From: Frankia sp. QA3
GTDB taxonomy: Bacteria > Actinomycetota > Actinomycetes > Frankiales > Frankiaceae
Reading direction: 5' to 3'
DNA length: 64,000 nucleotides
NCBI RefSeq assembly: GCF_000262465.1
Contig: NZ_CM001489.1
Location: 2,662,597 to 2,726,596, forward strand
Made by a program: the position numbers and the translations under genes. The notes beneath the pieces are model-generated. The model saw only the letters and a list, made by a program, of their open reading frames with translations, was not told where the DNA came from and searched no databases. Below, one piece after another: positions 16,730 through 26,935 of the stretch (positions within the stretch are counted from its first letter, which is position 1; every line of letters starts with the position of its first letter).

Positions 16730-19700
16730 TGAATCTCGCCGCCGACGTGCGCGTCTCCCTCGACCTGAGCACGCCCGTAGGTGCGGCCAAGGGCACGCTG
16801 CTGGCCCACCTCGACACCGACGCCGTGCTCAACGCTCTCGTCAGCGGCGACGCCGCCACCCTGGCCACCGGCGATCTCGGCATCGCGCTGGCGGACCTCG
16901 GCAGCGGTCTGTTGGCCTCGCCGGAGACCCTGCTCGGGCCGTTGGAGGAGGCGTTGAGCCAGCTCGCCGGCGAGCTGGATCTCGGGCCCCTCGGCAAGCT
17001 CGGCGACCTGCTCGACACCCTCGAGGTCGTGGGCCGGGTCGCCGAGCGGGTCATCGCCCTGACCGCGCCGGGCGTCGCGCCGTTCGACCTCGGCTCGGCC
17101 TCGGCCGGCGGCGGGTTCGGCCTGACCGGCTCACCGCTGCCCTCGATCATCGGCGGGTCGTTCGGCGACGTCGTCAATCTGGTGCTGGACAACGTGGATC
17201 TGCCGAACCGGCTCGCGCCGGTCGGGAAACTGCGTGCCGCCGTGGACGCGGTCGACGGGCTGGTGCTGACCGGTGACGCCGCCGCCGTCCTCGAGGCACT
17301 CGCCCCGCTGCTGCTTCCCCTGCCGCTGCCGGCGCTGCGGCAGCTACGCGCGCACCTGGACCTGTTCGACGCCCGCCTCGACCGCGTCCCCGCACCGGAT
17401 GCGTTGCTCGCCGCGCTCGACGGCTGGTCCGTCGCGCTGGACGCCGTCGCCTCGCTGGCAACGCCCACGCCCCAGGCGCTCGCGGACCTGGCCCGCGCGC
17501 GAGACGCGGCCTCCGCCGCGCTCGACGCCCAGGTCACCGGCCTCGACGCCTGGCTGGACGGGTTCGGCTGTGGCACCTGGACCGCCGAGCTGCGCCGCCA
17601 GCTCGGCCTGCTGCCCGCCGTCCCGGCTGTCCGGATCGACGCGCTTACCCGTGACCTCGCCGCCGACATCGGCCAGGTCCGGGCCATCATGGCAGCGGCC
17701 GGCGACCAGGCGATCCTGGACGGCGTTGGCCGGTTCGCCGCCCAGGCGCACGCGTTCGTGGAAGCCACGCTCGGCGGCATTCCGGTGCTGCTGGATTCGG
17801 CCGAGGAACGGGTCAGGGAGCTGTTGTCGCAGCTGCCGACGCATGCCTTCCGGGCCGGGCTGGTCCAGTCGGTGGACGACGTGATCGACCGGATCGACGG
17901 CCTCGGCATCGACGCGGTCCCGCGGGCCGTCGAGGACGCGGTCGCGCAGCTACGCTCCGTGGTGCAGGGGGACGTCGTCGGCCGGGTGCGGGCCGCCGTC
18001 GGCGGCGTGGTCTCCGACGTGCGGGACGCCGTCGGCGAGCTCGAGCGACTGCTGGACGACGTCACCGGGGCGCTCGACACCGCGGTCGGCGCGGTGACGC
18101 CCGTGCTCGCCCGGGTGCGGGCCGCCGTCTCGGGCTTCACGGGCGAGATCGACGCGGTGGTCAGGCTGCGCGGCGAGATCGACCTGCCCGGGGCCGCGCA
18201 ACGCGGCGTCGACGCCGTCACCGAGCTGGCCGATGCCGTGCAGGGCCTGCTCGGCGGCGGCGTCGTCCCGGACGCGCTGCGGCCCGTGCTCGAGCAGGCC
18301 GCGGACGCGCTGGCGAGCGTCGACCTGAAGGCGATCCTGACGGAGCCCGCGTCCCAGGCCGTGGCCGACCTGAGGATCGAGCTGCCGGACGACGTCACCG
18401 ACCTGCTCGCGGACGTCGCCGCCCTGCTGCGGGACGCGCTGCCGCTCGCCCTCATCGCCGAGCTGGACGCGCCCGTGCTCCGGGTGTCGAGGGCGCTGGC
18501 GGACTTCGACCCGGTGTCGCTGCTGTCGGGGGTCTCGCACGCCCTCAGCGACGCCGCCGGGACGGTCGAGTCGCTCGATCCGCGCCCGCATGTGTCCGGC
18601 GCCGAGGAGGTGTTCCAGGAGGTCCTGGCGCGGCTGGACCGGCTCGACCCCATCCGGCTGCTGGCGCCGGTGGCCGGTGTCTACGACGATCTGCTCGGCA
18701 AGCTCGGCGGCGTCGACCTGCAGGGGGTCGGCGACCGGATGCTCTCCGGGTTCGAGGCCGCCGGCGCGCCGTTACAGGAGGTCGTGACGACGGCGGCGCG
18801 CCGGCTCGCCAGTGAGGCGAAGACGCCACCGGCCGGCGGCACCCCGCCGCCGGCCGTGCCGGGCGACCCGGCGCCGCCCGCCGACCGGCCGGCGGCGCTG
18901 TTCCGCCCCGGCGATGGGATCCGCGCTCTCGGGGCCGTGCTGGACCGGGTCCGGGTCGCGTTGGCGCCCGTCGACGACGCCGTCCTGGTACCGGTGTTCC
19001 GGGAGCTGCACGCGCTGACCGTGGGGCTCGCGGTCCGCGCGGTGCCCGAGGACCTGCACGGCCGCCTCGTGACCGCGTTCGACCGGGCGCTGGCGCCGGC
19101 GCGGTTGGAGGCATCGCTGCCACCGGCGGTGCGGCTGCGTGCGGCCTGGGACCGCGCGTCGGCCCGGCACGGCCTGGACGTCGCGCTGTCCCCGGCCGTC
19201 CTCTTCGATGCCCGGACGACGGCGGCCCGGGCGCTGAGGGCGCGGGTGGATGACTGCACCGGCGACCTGGTCGCGATCGGCGGGCAGCTGTCCGCGTTCT
19301 GCTCCGGTGTCCTCGCCGCGATCCCCGGGGCGCTGGCCGAGGAGGTCACCGGTCGCGGGCCGATCGACGCCTTCCTCACCCAGCTCGACCCGGAACCGGT
19401 GGCCGCCGCCCTCGACGCCCTGGCGCAGGAGGCGGCCGAACGACTGCTCGCCGTCGGCGACGCCCTCGCCCAGGCGCTGGAGAGCCTGCGGGCGGACATC
19501 GAGGCGCGCCTGGTCACCCTCGGCCCGTCGGCGATCATGGAGCGGCTGGCCCGTCTGCTCCTGCTGTTCCGACAGGAGCTGGACCGGATGCACCCGGCCG
19601 AGATCGGCCGCGACCTGCGCCCGCTGTTCCTCGCCGTCCGCGGCCGGATCGAGGCGTGGTCACCGGTGGCGCTGGCCGGGCGGGTGGCCGAGGCGCTGGT

Positions 19701-20031
19701 GGTCGTCGCCGACGCGCTGCGAGCCCTCGACCCGGTGGTGCTGCTCGGCGACCTGTCCGATCTCGACGGCCTCGCCGAGCGCGTCGCCGGCCTGGCCCCC
19801 GGACGGCGGCTGCGTCCGCTCGCCGACCAGCTCGGCGAGCTCGGTGAGCAGCTCGCCGGCCTCGACATCGAGGCGAGTGTCACGGTGATCACCGACGCGG
19901 CGGCCGAGATCCTCACGGAGCTGTCCGCGGCCGTGGACGTCGTCCTCGACAAGCTGGCGGATCTGCTCCGCTCGCTCGGCTCGAGCGCCGACGTCTCGGT
20001 GACCATCGACGTGGGGGTGTCCGTCCGATGA
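16729..20031 (+). CDS. 1,100-residue all-helical protein, tape-measure candidate
   Basis: ATG at 16729 overlaps the upstream TGA by one base. The sequence is almost continuously helical, rich in Leu, Ala, Val and Asp, with recurring 25-40-residue segments of the type LVQSVDDVIDRIDGLGIDAV and VRAAVGGVVSDVRDAVGELERLL. A proline-rich hinge at about residues 700-730 (PPAGGTPPPAVPGDPAPPAD) divides it into two arms. No enzymatic motif or signal peptide is visible. Contractile systems need a tape measure, and no other gene in the operon suits the role. At about 1.5 A rise per residue it would specify a tube on the order of 150 nm. The weakness is that a tape measure normally lacks a central proline hinge, so a filamentous scaffold remains possible. 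Confidence 0.6.
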   Translation: MNLAADVRVSLDLSTPVGAAKGTLLAHLDTDAVLNALVSGDAATLATGDLGIALADLGSGLLASPETLLGPLEEALSQLAGELDLGPLGKLGDLLDTLEVVGRVAERVIALTAPGVAPFDLGSASAGGGFGLTGSPLPSIIGGSFGDVVNLVLDNVDLPNRLAPVGKLRAAVDAVDGLVLTGDAAAVLEALAPLLLPLPLPALRQLRAHLDLFDARLDRVPAPDALLAALDGWSVALDAVASLATPTPQALADLARARDAASAALDAQVTGLDAWLDGFGCGTWTAELRRQLGLLPAVPAVRIDALTRDLAADIGQVRAIMAAAGDQAILDGVGRFAAQAHAFVEATLGGIPVLLDSAEERVRELLSQLPTHAFRAGLVQSVDDVIDRIDGLGIDAVPRAVEDAVAQLRSVVQGDVVGRVRAAVGGVVSDVRDAVGELERLLDDVTGALDTAVGAVTPVLARVRAAVSGFTGEIDAVVRLRGEIDLPGAAQRGVDAVTELADAVQGLLGGGVVPDALRPVLEQAADALASVDLKAILTEPASQAVADLRIELPDDVTDLLADVAALLRDALPLALIAELDAPVLRVSRALADFDPVSLLSGVSHALSDAAGTVESLDPRPHVSGAEEVFQEVLARLDRLDPIRLLAPVAGVYDDLLGKLGGVDLQGVGDRMLSGFEAAGAPLQEVVTTAARRLASEAKTPPAGGTPPPAVPGDPAPPADRPAALFRPGDGIRALGAVLDRVRVALAPVDDAVLVPVFRELHALTVGLAVRAVPEDLHGRLVTAFDRALAPARLEASLPPAVRLRAAWDRASARHGLDVALSPAVLFDARTTAARALRARVDDCTGDLVAIGGQLSAFCSGVLAAIPGALAEEVTGRGPIDAFLTQLDPEPVAAALDALAQEAAERLLAVGDALAQALESLRADIEARLVTLGPSAIMERLARLLLLFRQELDRMHPAEIGRDLRPLFLAVRGRIEAWSPVALAGRVAEALVVVADALRALDPVVLLGDLSDLDGLAERVAGLAPGRRLRPLADQLGELGEQLAGLDIEASVTVITDAAAEILTELSAAVDVVLDKLADLLRSLGSSADVSVTIDVGVSVR

Positions 20032-23000
20032 CGATCCCCGCCCAGGCCCCACCGCTCACGGAGCTCACCGTCGTCCGGGACGGCGATGGCCGCGCTGTCG
20101 CGCTCGAAGGGGACGGCGTGCGGCACCACCGCCGGGACGACGAGGGTGGCTGGACCGTCATCGACGACCCCGCCGGTGCGACCAGCCTGCGGCAGGACGA
20201 GTACCGCACTGAGCTGCTGCGCGACGGTCACCTCCTGGCGCAGCGCCGGGCGGGCGACGCGGAGGAGTGGACGGTGCCGGGCACGCCGCAGCCGGTCCGG
20301 ATCGAACGGGACCCGCAGGGCCAGGTCTGCCTGGTGCTGGTCGGTGACCGGGTCGTCGCTCGGCGCGCGGACGGCGCCACGGCCCGGGTGCTGCGGTGGG
20401 CGAGTGGGGACGTCGGGCACGGCCCCGAGGGTCTGTTCGCCGCCGGGCCGCGCCAGAGGTCCCGACTCGAGTGGGCGGCGCGCGCCGAAGGGGGCACCCT
20501 CACGCTCGGCCGCGACAGCTATCGGTTCGACGCCGAGGGCCGGGTCGTCGAGCACCGCCATCCCTGGCTTGGCGCCACCCGGTACGCGTTCGCCGGCCGG
20601 GAGCTGGCCGCGGTCGACACCCCGGACGGGCGGGTCGAGCTGCACCACAGCGCGGACGGCCGGGTCCGGGTGCGCCGGGACACGAGCGGCCGGACGACGT
20701 ACGGCTACGACGAGGCCGGCCGCCGGGTGCGCGAGACCGGACCGTCCGGTGTCCGCCGCCTGGAGTGGGACGGGCTCGACCGGCTCGTCGCCGTCGCCGA
20801 CGAGGGATGGACGGTCCGCTACGGATACGACGGCTTCGGTCGTCGGGTGCGGCGGACGCTGGAGGGAGCCGCCGGCACCGACGTCCGGCTCGAGCATCGG
20901 GACCTGCAGGGGCGGCTCTGGTCCGTCACCGACGCCGGCGGCCGGGCCCTGCGCACCTTCGTCTGGGACCGGCACAGGTGCCTGGCGGCGTTCGACGGAC
21001 CGGCGAGCGGCGCCCCACCAGCGGCCGTGTACGTGACCGCGCCCAGCGGCGTCCCGGTGGGCTTGATCGACGCGGCGGGTGACGTGCGCGACCTGCCGGC
21101 CACGCCGTACGGAGAGTACCGGTCGGCCGACCACCCGGCGCTGTGGTTCCACCTCGCCGACGAGCGCACCGGCTACGTGCACCTGACCCAGCGGGACGCG
21201 GATCCGGCCACCTGGCAGTTCCTTTCGGCGGATCCGTACCACGGCGACGACGCCGCGGACGATCGGCGGCGGCTGCTGCTTGGTCTGGACGGCCCGCTGC
21301 CGCACGAGCGCGACGACCGGACGACGCCGTACGCCGTGTGCGGGTTCGACCCGGTCCGCCGTGTCGACCCGAACGGCGCGATTTCCGCCGGCACGGTGCT
21401 GTGGCAGATCTTCGGCGGCCTGACCTGGCATCTTCCGGCACACACGATCAACTGGCTCTGGATCCACCCGTTCGTGAACCTGTCGTTCGCGTCGATCCTC
21501 GCCTGGCTCCCGGCGGCGGGCTTCGACCCGCGCGGCGCCTACGACTCGTGGTGGGAGTTCTGGCTGCCGTCGAACTACAGCTTCGAGGAGTCCAAGCGGC
21601 AGGACATCGGGGCTGAGCTGATGGCCGGCTGGATGTCGTCCAACCGTACGTTCACGTTCCAGAACGCGATCTGGGGGCGCAGGCGGGAGTGGGAGACACT
21701 CGGCAACGTCGCGAGTCTGCAGCCGTCAACCCCCTACGCGCAGCAGCGGCCGGGGTCGCTGCTGCGGATCAGCCGCGGCGACAGCAGAGCCGCCGACGCC
21801 GTCGACGCGTGGACGATGGTCGCGGACGGGATCGACACGCGAGCGGCGGCGACCAGGCAGTACGACGTCGCCGGCGGTACCGACCACGAGGCGATCCTCG
21901 GCAGCGGCCGCGAGCGGCTCCTGACCGGCGGGAACCTGCACGTCTTCCGGCAGATCAGGAGCGCCGGCGTCAGCCTGCCGGGCACCGACCCGGCGGCACC
22001 GGCAGCCGGTCCGATCGCGATGCACTCGCGGGCGACGGCCGTCCAGGAATGCGCTCCCGGGGCGGCCTGCGCGCTGGTGACCCTGCGCACCACCGCCCAG
22101 GTGTTCACCTACTCCGGCACGGACGCGGCGACGGCGGACGGCGACGTGATCCGGCTCGGGGGCGTGCTGACGATGGTGACCGCGGTCCAGGTCAACGGTG
22201 CCGGCACCCCCAGGACGGCGACCGAGATGTCCGTGCAGCCCGGCAACCAGACCGTCACCCTGCCGGTGCCGGGCGACTACCGGGCCCAGTGGGCGAGCCT
22301 GGATCCGGCCGGCGCGCAGAGCCTCGGCTCCCTGTCCGGGGACACCACGCGCCTGCAGTTGCCGGACTCGGCGGTGGCCTGGACGCCGAACAGCATCGCC
22401 CGGTTGGACGGCGTCGCCCTGGCGCCGGTCGACGCGGTCGAGAGCCATCTGCCGGTGAACGCGCAGGTGACGCTGACCGCCGGGTCGGCCGTGGTCGCGT
22501 TGGGGGCGCCGGTGCGGGTCGCGGCCGCACTGGAGCCGGACGAGCGGCTGCGGGTCGCCGACAACGCCGTGGGTCAGGGTGTGGTGCTGCTGCTTGCCCG
22601 CGGTGGTGGCGTCCGGCTTGCGCGCGTGACGGCGGTGGCGGACGACGATCTGAACCACCAGGATCTGCTCACCCTCGACGCAACCCCGACGGCCCTCGGC
22701 CTGCCGGGCGCCGGCGACCCCCTGGTCGACATTGTGACCGCCGGGCCATCGCGGGGCACCCTGGCGGCGAACGTCCCGCCAGGCGCGGGTGACGCCGTGA
22801 CGAACCTGGCCGTCAACGCGTCGCTCGGCGCCAACGTGGTGGGTCTCGACGTGGGCGGCGCGCTCGCGACCGTGACCGGGGCCGAGACCCGCGCCCTCCA
22901 CCTGACCATCGCGAACCCGGTGGGCGGCGCCGGCCCGTGGAACGTCGAGCGCTTCACCTTCCCGGCCGGCGCCCGCACGCACGACGGCGCGCTGTCCGGC

Positions 23001-26000
23001 CCGCTGGAGATCGTCCGGTTCACGGCGGGGGACGGTGCGGCGACGATCGCGTCGGACGCCCTGCTTCGGCTGCGCGCGGTCACGGTTCCGGCGGCGGTGC
23101 CCGCGGTGGCCGGCCTGGTCCGGGTCGGTGACCACGAGTTCACCCGGCCCTCACCGGACCCCACGCTGGCCGCCGGCGACCTGCTCGCCGTCCAGGGCAC
23201 CCGGACGGACGTCGTGTCCGTGGCCGATCTCGCGATCACAGTGACCCTCGACCGACTGGTCGGCGCGCCCGGGGACCACGTCCGCCGCGTCTGCGCCTTG
23301 GTGAACGGGGAACGGCTCTACGACGCCGTCCGGGTTGACACCACCGTCCGGCTCACCGGCACGACAGGCATCACCAACCCGGCGTTGCTGCCGGACTGGG
23401 TGGCCGGCGACATCGTGCAGATCTCGATCGGCGGCACCACGCAGGAATGGGTCCTCGACGCCGCCCCGGACGGCGGGCGGCTGGCGCTGCGCAACGGGCC
23501 GGGCGTCATCCCAGGAGTCGCCGGCGCGATCGGGACAGTGCGGCGACTGGCACCGATCTGGCCGCCCCTGGCCCGCGAGGTGACGGACCCCGCCCGCATC
23601 TCCACGGTGCTCGCGCAGGTTCCACGGCCCGCGGCACCGGGGACGCTGGTCTCCCAGCACGTCTGGATCACCGGCACCGGCGCGCTGACGGGTGCCGTCG
23701 GGCTGGAGATCAACGGCACCGTGTTCGTCGCGCGGGTCGACGCCGTGAACGCGCTCTCGGTCCGCTCCTCGACGCTGCCGCCGGGACCGCTGGCCGGCTA
23801 CGTGCGGCTGGCGGCGTCGTCGGCGTCGGATCGGATCAGCGCGCGCTGGCATCTGATCGGTGACGAGATCCGGATCGACGACCAGGCCGCGCCGACCCCG
23901 GCGGGTGGCCCGACGGTGGTCCTCGATGCCCTGGCCCCGATCGCGCAGAGCGCGGTCACGCCCAAGGAACAAGCCCTCATGCTCCCGGCCGAACCCGAGA
24001 ACGAAGCGTGGATCCTCACCGCCCGGCAGGCCCTGCGCGAGCACGAGTTGCGGCACACGATCCAGGCGTCGAGGTGGGGGCCGATGTTCCTCGGCCTGCC
24101 GCTTGGCATCGTCGGCGACGCGCTGTGGGACCTGCGCGGTGGGTCCGGGTCCTTCGAGTCGTCGCCGTTCGAGACGGTGAGGCCGCTGCCGGAGGAGACC
24201 ACCGGCGACCGGCCCCGCCCGGCGGGCTTCCGGCTCACGGCGCCGACCGGGCAGTTCCGGCTGGGCGTCGGCGAGGTGGTCGAGTTCGAGCTCGACGGCA
24301 GGGCGTGGCGGACCGTGATCATCGCCGTCGACCAGGGCGACGGGGGGAAGTTCTGGGTGCGCAACCTGCCCCCGGACGGGCTCGGCGAGGCAACGGCGCG
24401 GGCCCGGACCCTGCATCACACCGAGCCCCAGGGCGATGCCTGGCTCAAGATCTTCAGGATTCTGGACCTTCTCACGAACGCGCACATCATGGAGTTCTCG
24501 ACGGGTCTGATCTGGGAGGGCCTGATCGGCCTGTTCTGGCGGGCCGGGCGCCTCATGGACTTCAAGCTGACCTCCAGCGTGGACGTCACGGTGACGGACG
24601 CCGGGCGGGTCACCCTGCACGCCGCCGACGAGGCGGCGTTGGCCAAGCTGCACCTGGACGTCGGCGGCGAGGTGATCGTCGACAGTGACGCCGCGCGGGA
24701 CGACTCCACCCGGACCGTCGTCACCGGCCTGCTCGGCGCCGACGTGACGGTGCGCGACGCCGTCCCGCGCTACCCGGGTGGCGCCCGGATCCGGCTGTGG
24801 CGCGGCCAGGGCAAGGACCCGGACGACGTCTGGGACCTGCGCACCTACCGGCCGGCCACGCTGGAAGCCGGTGCCGCGGACGTGATCTCGGTTCCCGGTG
24901 ACGCGCCCGGGTTCCGCCCGCTCGACGTCCTGGTGCTGAAGTGGACCGGCTCGACCGGGACCAGACACTCGCTGACCACCCGGGTGACCACCGCGCTCGA
25001 CGGTGCCCCGCCGCGGTACAGGCTGGCCGACGCGATCGATCTCGACGGCGCCGACCCCGACACGCTGCGGCTGTCTCGGCTGCGTGACGACGACGACCCC
25101 GCCACGCAATGGTTCGACACCGGCTTCTACGAGACCCCGATCCGGATCCGCCGCGTCACCCGGTACCTCTTCGACCCATGGCGGGCCTTCACCCTCGGCA
25201 CCGAGTTCACGCAGCCGGCGGACGGCTCGACGTTCAAGACCGTGCTGGCCTGGATCGCGCGCGGCGTCCGCTACGCGGTGTCGAACCGCACCTGGACGCC
25301 GCTGTTCGGATACGTCTGGTGGACAAGCATTTTCGGTCGGGACTCGAACAGCGGGCTGGAGCAGTCCGCCTCCTGGAACGGTGGCGATCTCTACTCGACC
25401 ATCACCCGCAGCGGCGACCCGCGGTTCGCCGCGTCCGAGGGCGGCCATGGTGATGAGCCGGGAAGCTACGGAATTTTCGAAGGCGAGCTGCTGCGGATGT
25501 GGACCTGGGAGTCCTGGCGCTGGAATGACGTGTTCGCCAGCATCGAGGCCATCGGGGGTTCGCCGGTCAGGCCGGTGTACGCCTCGGGCACGCACACGGC
25601 GACGCAGAACCCGGCACTGATCAGCGCGGCGTCGCCGGTCACGCCGTGGGACGATCGCTGGCGGTTCACGCCCCCGACCGGGCTGGTGACCGGGTTGGAA
25701 TACCCGGCGGAACTGGCGCAGAGCTCGACCACCGGCGCGGTCGCGGGGTTTCGCCCCTCACCCCTGCTGCAGATTCCCACCCGGGCCGATGTGGCCCGCA
25801 ACAGCGGTGTCTACTTCGTGGCCTGCCAGGCGGGAGCGTGGCGGGTCGGCGTCGCGAAGCCGACCGGCATCGACACCGCCGCGCAGGGGGCAGGCGCCCA
25901 GTACCACACCCGCACGGTCCAGGTCGGCGCGCTGACCGTCACCGCGGGCGGCACGAACCTGCCGTGGCAGCCGCCCGGTGCGGCCGCGGCGCTCACGCTG

Positions 26001-26867
26001 TTCCTCACCCAGGAACTGCCGGTCGACGTGACCGGCGGGAACGGCGGGACCTACCGGTTGCGGCTGCTCGACCCCCAGGCGGGCACCGTCGTCAACCAGA
26101 CCGCGGACCTCAGCCTGCGGGCCCGCATCATCACGGGCACGACCGAAACCGTCGAGGTGGTCAGGGTTTATCGGCCCGACGACCCCTGTTTCGCCCGGTT
26201 CGGCACGTACCTGGCCCAGCCGATCGCCATCCCGGTGCGGCGGTTCGGCGTCACCGTCACCGACACCATCACGCTCCGGAACGGTCCCGACCCGACGTCC
26301 CCGGTGGCGAGCCCCGGTGCGCCCGTGCGGCCGGGTGCCGCCCTCTCGGCGCTGCTGCCGGTGACGACGTCGGCCCTGCCGACGGTCGCCTTCGCCGGAC
26401 CGCCTCCCGTCGGTGCGCCGCCGCTGCCGGTCGTCACCGGGCCGTCGCCGGCGGGGAACCTGAACCGGTATCAGATCGCGGTCGATCCGCAGCCGCCGGA
26501 GCAGTCGGTGACGTTGCGGGTCACGTTCCGGTTCGCCGACCCGAACCCGGCGGGCGGCGGGGCGACGCGGGACGTCGTCACGTCCTTCGACGTCCAGCCG
26601 GCGGCAACCCTGTCCGGCCCGGCCCTGGTGGGTCCAGGAGCCACGGTGCTGCTCACCGTCGTCCCGTCGGACGGGGCGGCTCTGGTCGCCGCCGATGTCA
26701 CCCTGCCATCGGGGGCGGATGTCCCGGTGGCAGGTGTGACCGTGTCGGTGACGGCCGCGGGTGAGCTGCGGGTCGCGGCCGGGGCGGGGGCGCCACCGGG
26801 AACGCCGTTCCTCGTCCGGGCCCTATGGAAGGGCCAACCGGCGCGATCCTCGATGGCGATCGGCTGA
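20028..26867 (+). CDS. giant RHS/YD-repeat protein with HExxH metallopeptidase-like region
   Basis: 2,279 residues, ATG at 20028 overlapping the previous stop, last gene of the operon. Residues 150-300 carry YD repeats (YGYDEAGRRVRE, WDGLDRLVAV, YGYDGFGRRVRR). Residues 350-450 are the RHS-associated core (TPYGEYRS, FLSADPYHGDD, RRVDPNG at 446-450). In ordinary RHS toxins a short toxin follows the DPxG point; here about 1,830 residues follow. That tail begins with an aromatic/hydrophobic stretch (residues 455-500). It contains many Ig-like beta segments and an EHELRHTIQASRWGPMF segment with His1339-Glu1340-His1343. This arrangement resembles the HEYGHxxQSxxxGPLYL element of RHS-linked zinc peptidase-like domains. 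Near 1758-1834 lies a Trp-rich region (WTPLFGYVWWTSIFGRD). I infer that it is the cargo or receptor-binding effector of the injection apparatus. No N-terminal PAAR or signal peptide is present. Confidence 0.8.
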   Translation: MTIPAQAPPLTELTVVRDGDGRAVALEGDGVRHHRRDDEGGWTVIDDPAGATSLRQDEYRTELLRDGHLLAQRRAGDAEEWTVPGTPQPVRIERDPQGQVCLVLVGDRVVARRADGATARVLRWASGDVGHGPEGLFAAGPRQRSRLEWAARAEGGTLTLGRDSYRFDAEGRVVEHRHPWLGATRYAFAGRELAAVDTPDGRVELHHSADGRVRVRRDTSGRTTYGYDEAGRRVRETGPSGVRRLEWDGLDRLVAVADEGWTVRYGYDGFGRRVRRTLEGAAGTDVRLEHRDLQGRLWSVTDAGGRALRTFVWDRHRCLAAFDGPASGAPPAAVYVTAPSGVPVGLIDAAGDVRDLPATPYGEYRSADHPALWFHLADERTGYVHLTQRDADPATWQFLSADPYHGDDAADDRRRLLLGLDGPLPHERDDRTTPYAVCGFDPVRRVDPNGAISAGTVLWQIFGGLTWHLPAHTINWLWIHPFVNLSFASILAWLPAAGFDPRGAYDSWWEFWLPSNYSFEESKRQDIGAELMAGWMSSNRTFTFQNAIWGRRREWETLGNVASLQPSTPYAQQRPGSLLRISRGDSRAADAVDAWTMVADGIDTRAAATRQYDVAGGTDHEAILGSGRERLLTGGNLHVFRQIRSAGVSLPGTDPAAPAAGPIAMHSRATAVQECAPGAACALVTLRTTAQVFTYSGTDAATADGDVIRLGGVLTMVTAVQVNGAGTPRTATEMSVQPGNQTVTLPVPGDYRAQWASLDPAGAQSLGSLSGDTTRLQLPDSAVAWTPNSIARLDGVALAPVDAVESHLPVNAQVTLTAGSAVVALGAPVRVAAALEPDERLRVADNAVGQGVVLLLARGGGVRLARVTAVADDDLNHQDLLTLDATPTALGLPGAGDPLVDIVTAGPSRGTLAANVPPGAGDAVTNLAVNASLGANVVGLDVGGALATVTGAETRALHLTIANPVGGAGPWNVERFTFPAGARTHDGALSGPLEIVRFTAGDGAATIASDALLRLRAVTVPAAVPAVAGLVRVGDHEFTRPSPDPTLAAGDLLAVQGTRTDVVSVADLAITVTLDRLVGAPGDHVRRVCALVNGERLYDAVRVDTTVRLTGTTGITNPALLPDWVAGDIVQISIGGTTQEWVLDAAPDGGRLALRNGPGVIPGVAGAIGTVRRLAPIWPPLAREVTDPARISTVLAQVPRPAAPGTLVSQHVWITGTGALTGAVGLEINGTVFVARVDAVNALSVRSSTLPPGPLAGYVRLAASSASDRISARWHLIGDEIRIDDQAAPTPAGGPTVVLDALAPIAQSAVTPKEQALMLPAEPENEAWILTARQALREHELRHTIQASRWGPMFLGLPLGIVGDALWDLRGGSGSFESSPFETVRPLPEETTGDRPRPAGFRLTAPTGQFRLGVGEVVEFELDGRAWRTVIIAVDQGDGGKFWVRNLPPDGLGEATARARTLHHTEPQGDAWLKIFRILDLLTNAHIMEFSTGLIWEGLIGLFWRAGRLMDFKLTSSVDVTVTDAGRVTLHAADEAALAKLHLDVGGEVIVDSDAARDDSTRTVVTGLLGADVTVRDAVPRYPGGARIRLWRGQGKDPDDVWDLRTYRPATLEAGAADVISVPGDAPGFRPLDVLVLKWTGSTGTRHSLTTRVTTALDGAPPRYRLADAIDLDGADPDTLRLSRLRDDDDPATQWFDTGFYETPIRIRRVTRYLFDPWRAFTLGTEFTQPADGSTFKTVLAWIARGVRYAVSNRTWTPLFGYVWWTSIFGRDSNSGLEQSASWNGGDLYSTITRSGDPRFAASEGGHGDEPGSYGIFEGELLRMWTWESWRWNDVFASIEAIGGSPVRPVYASGTHTATQNPALISAASPVTPWDDRWRFTPPTGLVTGLEYPAELAQSSTTGAVAGFRPSPLLQIPTRADVARNSGVYFVACQAGAWRVGVAKPTGIDTAAQGAGAQYHTRTVQVGALTVTAGGTNLPWQPPGAAAALTLFLTQELPVDVTGGNGGTYRLRLLDPQAGTVVNQTADLSLRARIITGTTETVEVVRVYRPDDPCFARFGTYLAQPIAIPVRRFGVTVTDTITLRNGPDPTSPVASPGAPVRPGAALSALLPVTTSALPTVAFAGPPPVGAPPLPVVTGPSPAGNLNRYQIAVDPQPPEQSVTLRVTFRFADPNPAGGGATRDVVTSFDVQPAATLSGPALVGPGATVLLTVVPSDGAALVAADVTLPSGADVPVAGVTVSVTAAGELRVAAGAGAPPGTPFLVRALWKGQPARSSMAIG

Positions 26868-26935
26868 CCTGGCGCGGGTCGGCACTGTCGCATTGAGTGG
26901 GACGGGCCAGGGCGGTCCCCGGCTGATGCCGTGAT

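Noticed and set aside
1-26867. Interpretation of block 1 as a prophage
   Set aside because: No capsid, portal, terminase, integrase, holin or lysin genes, and no attachment site is visible.
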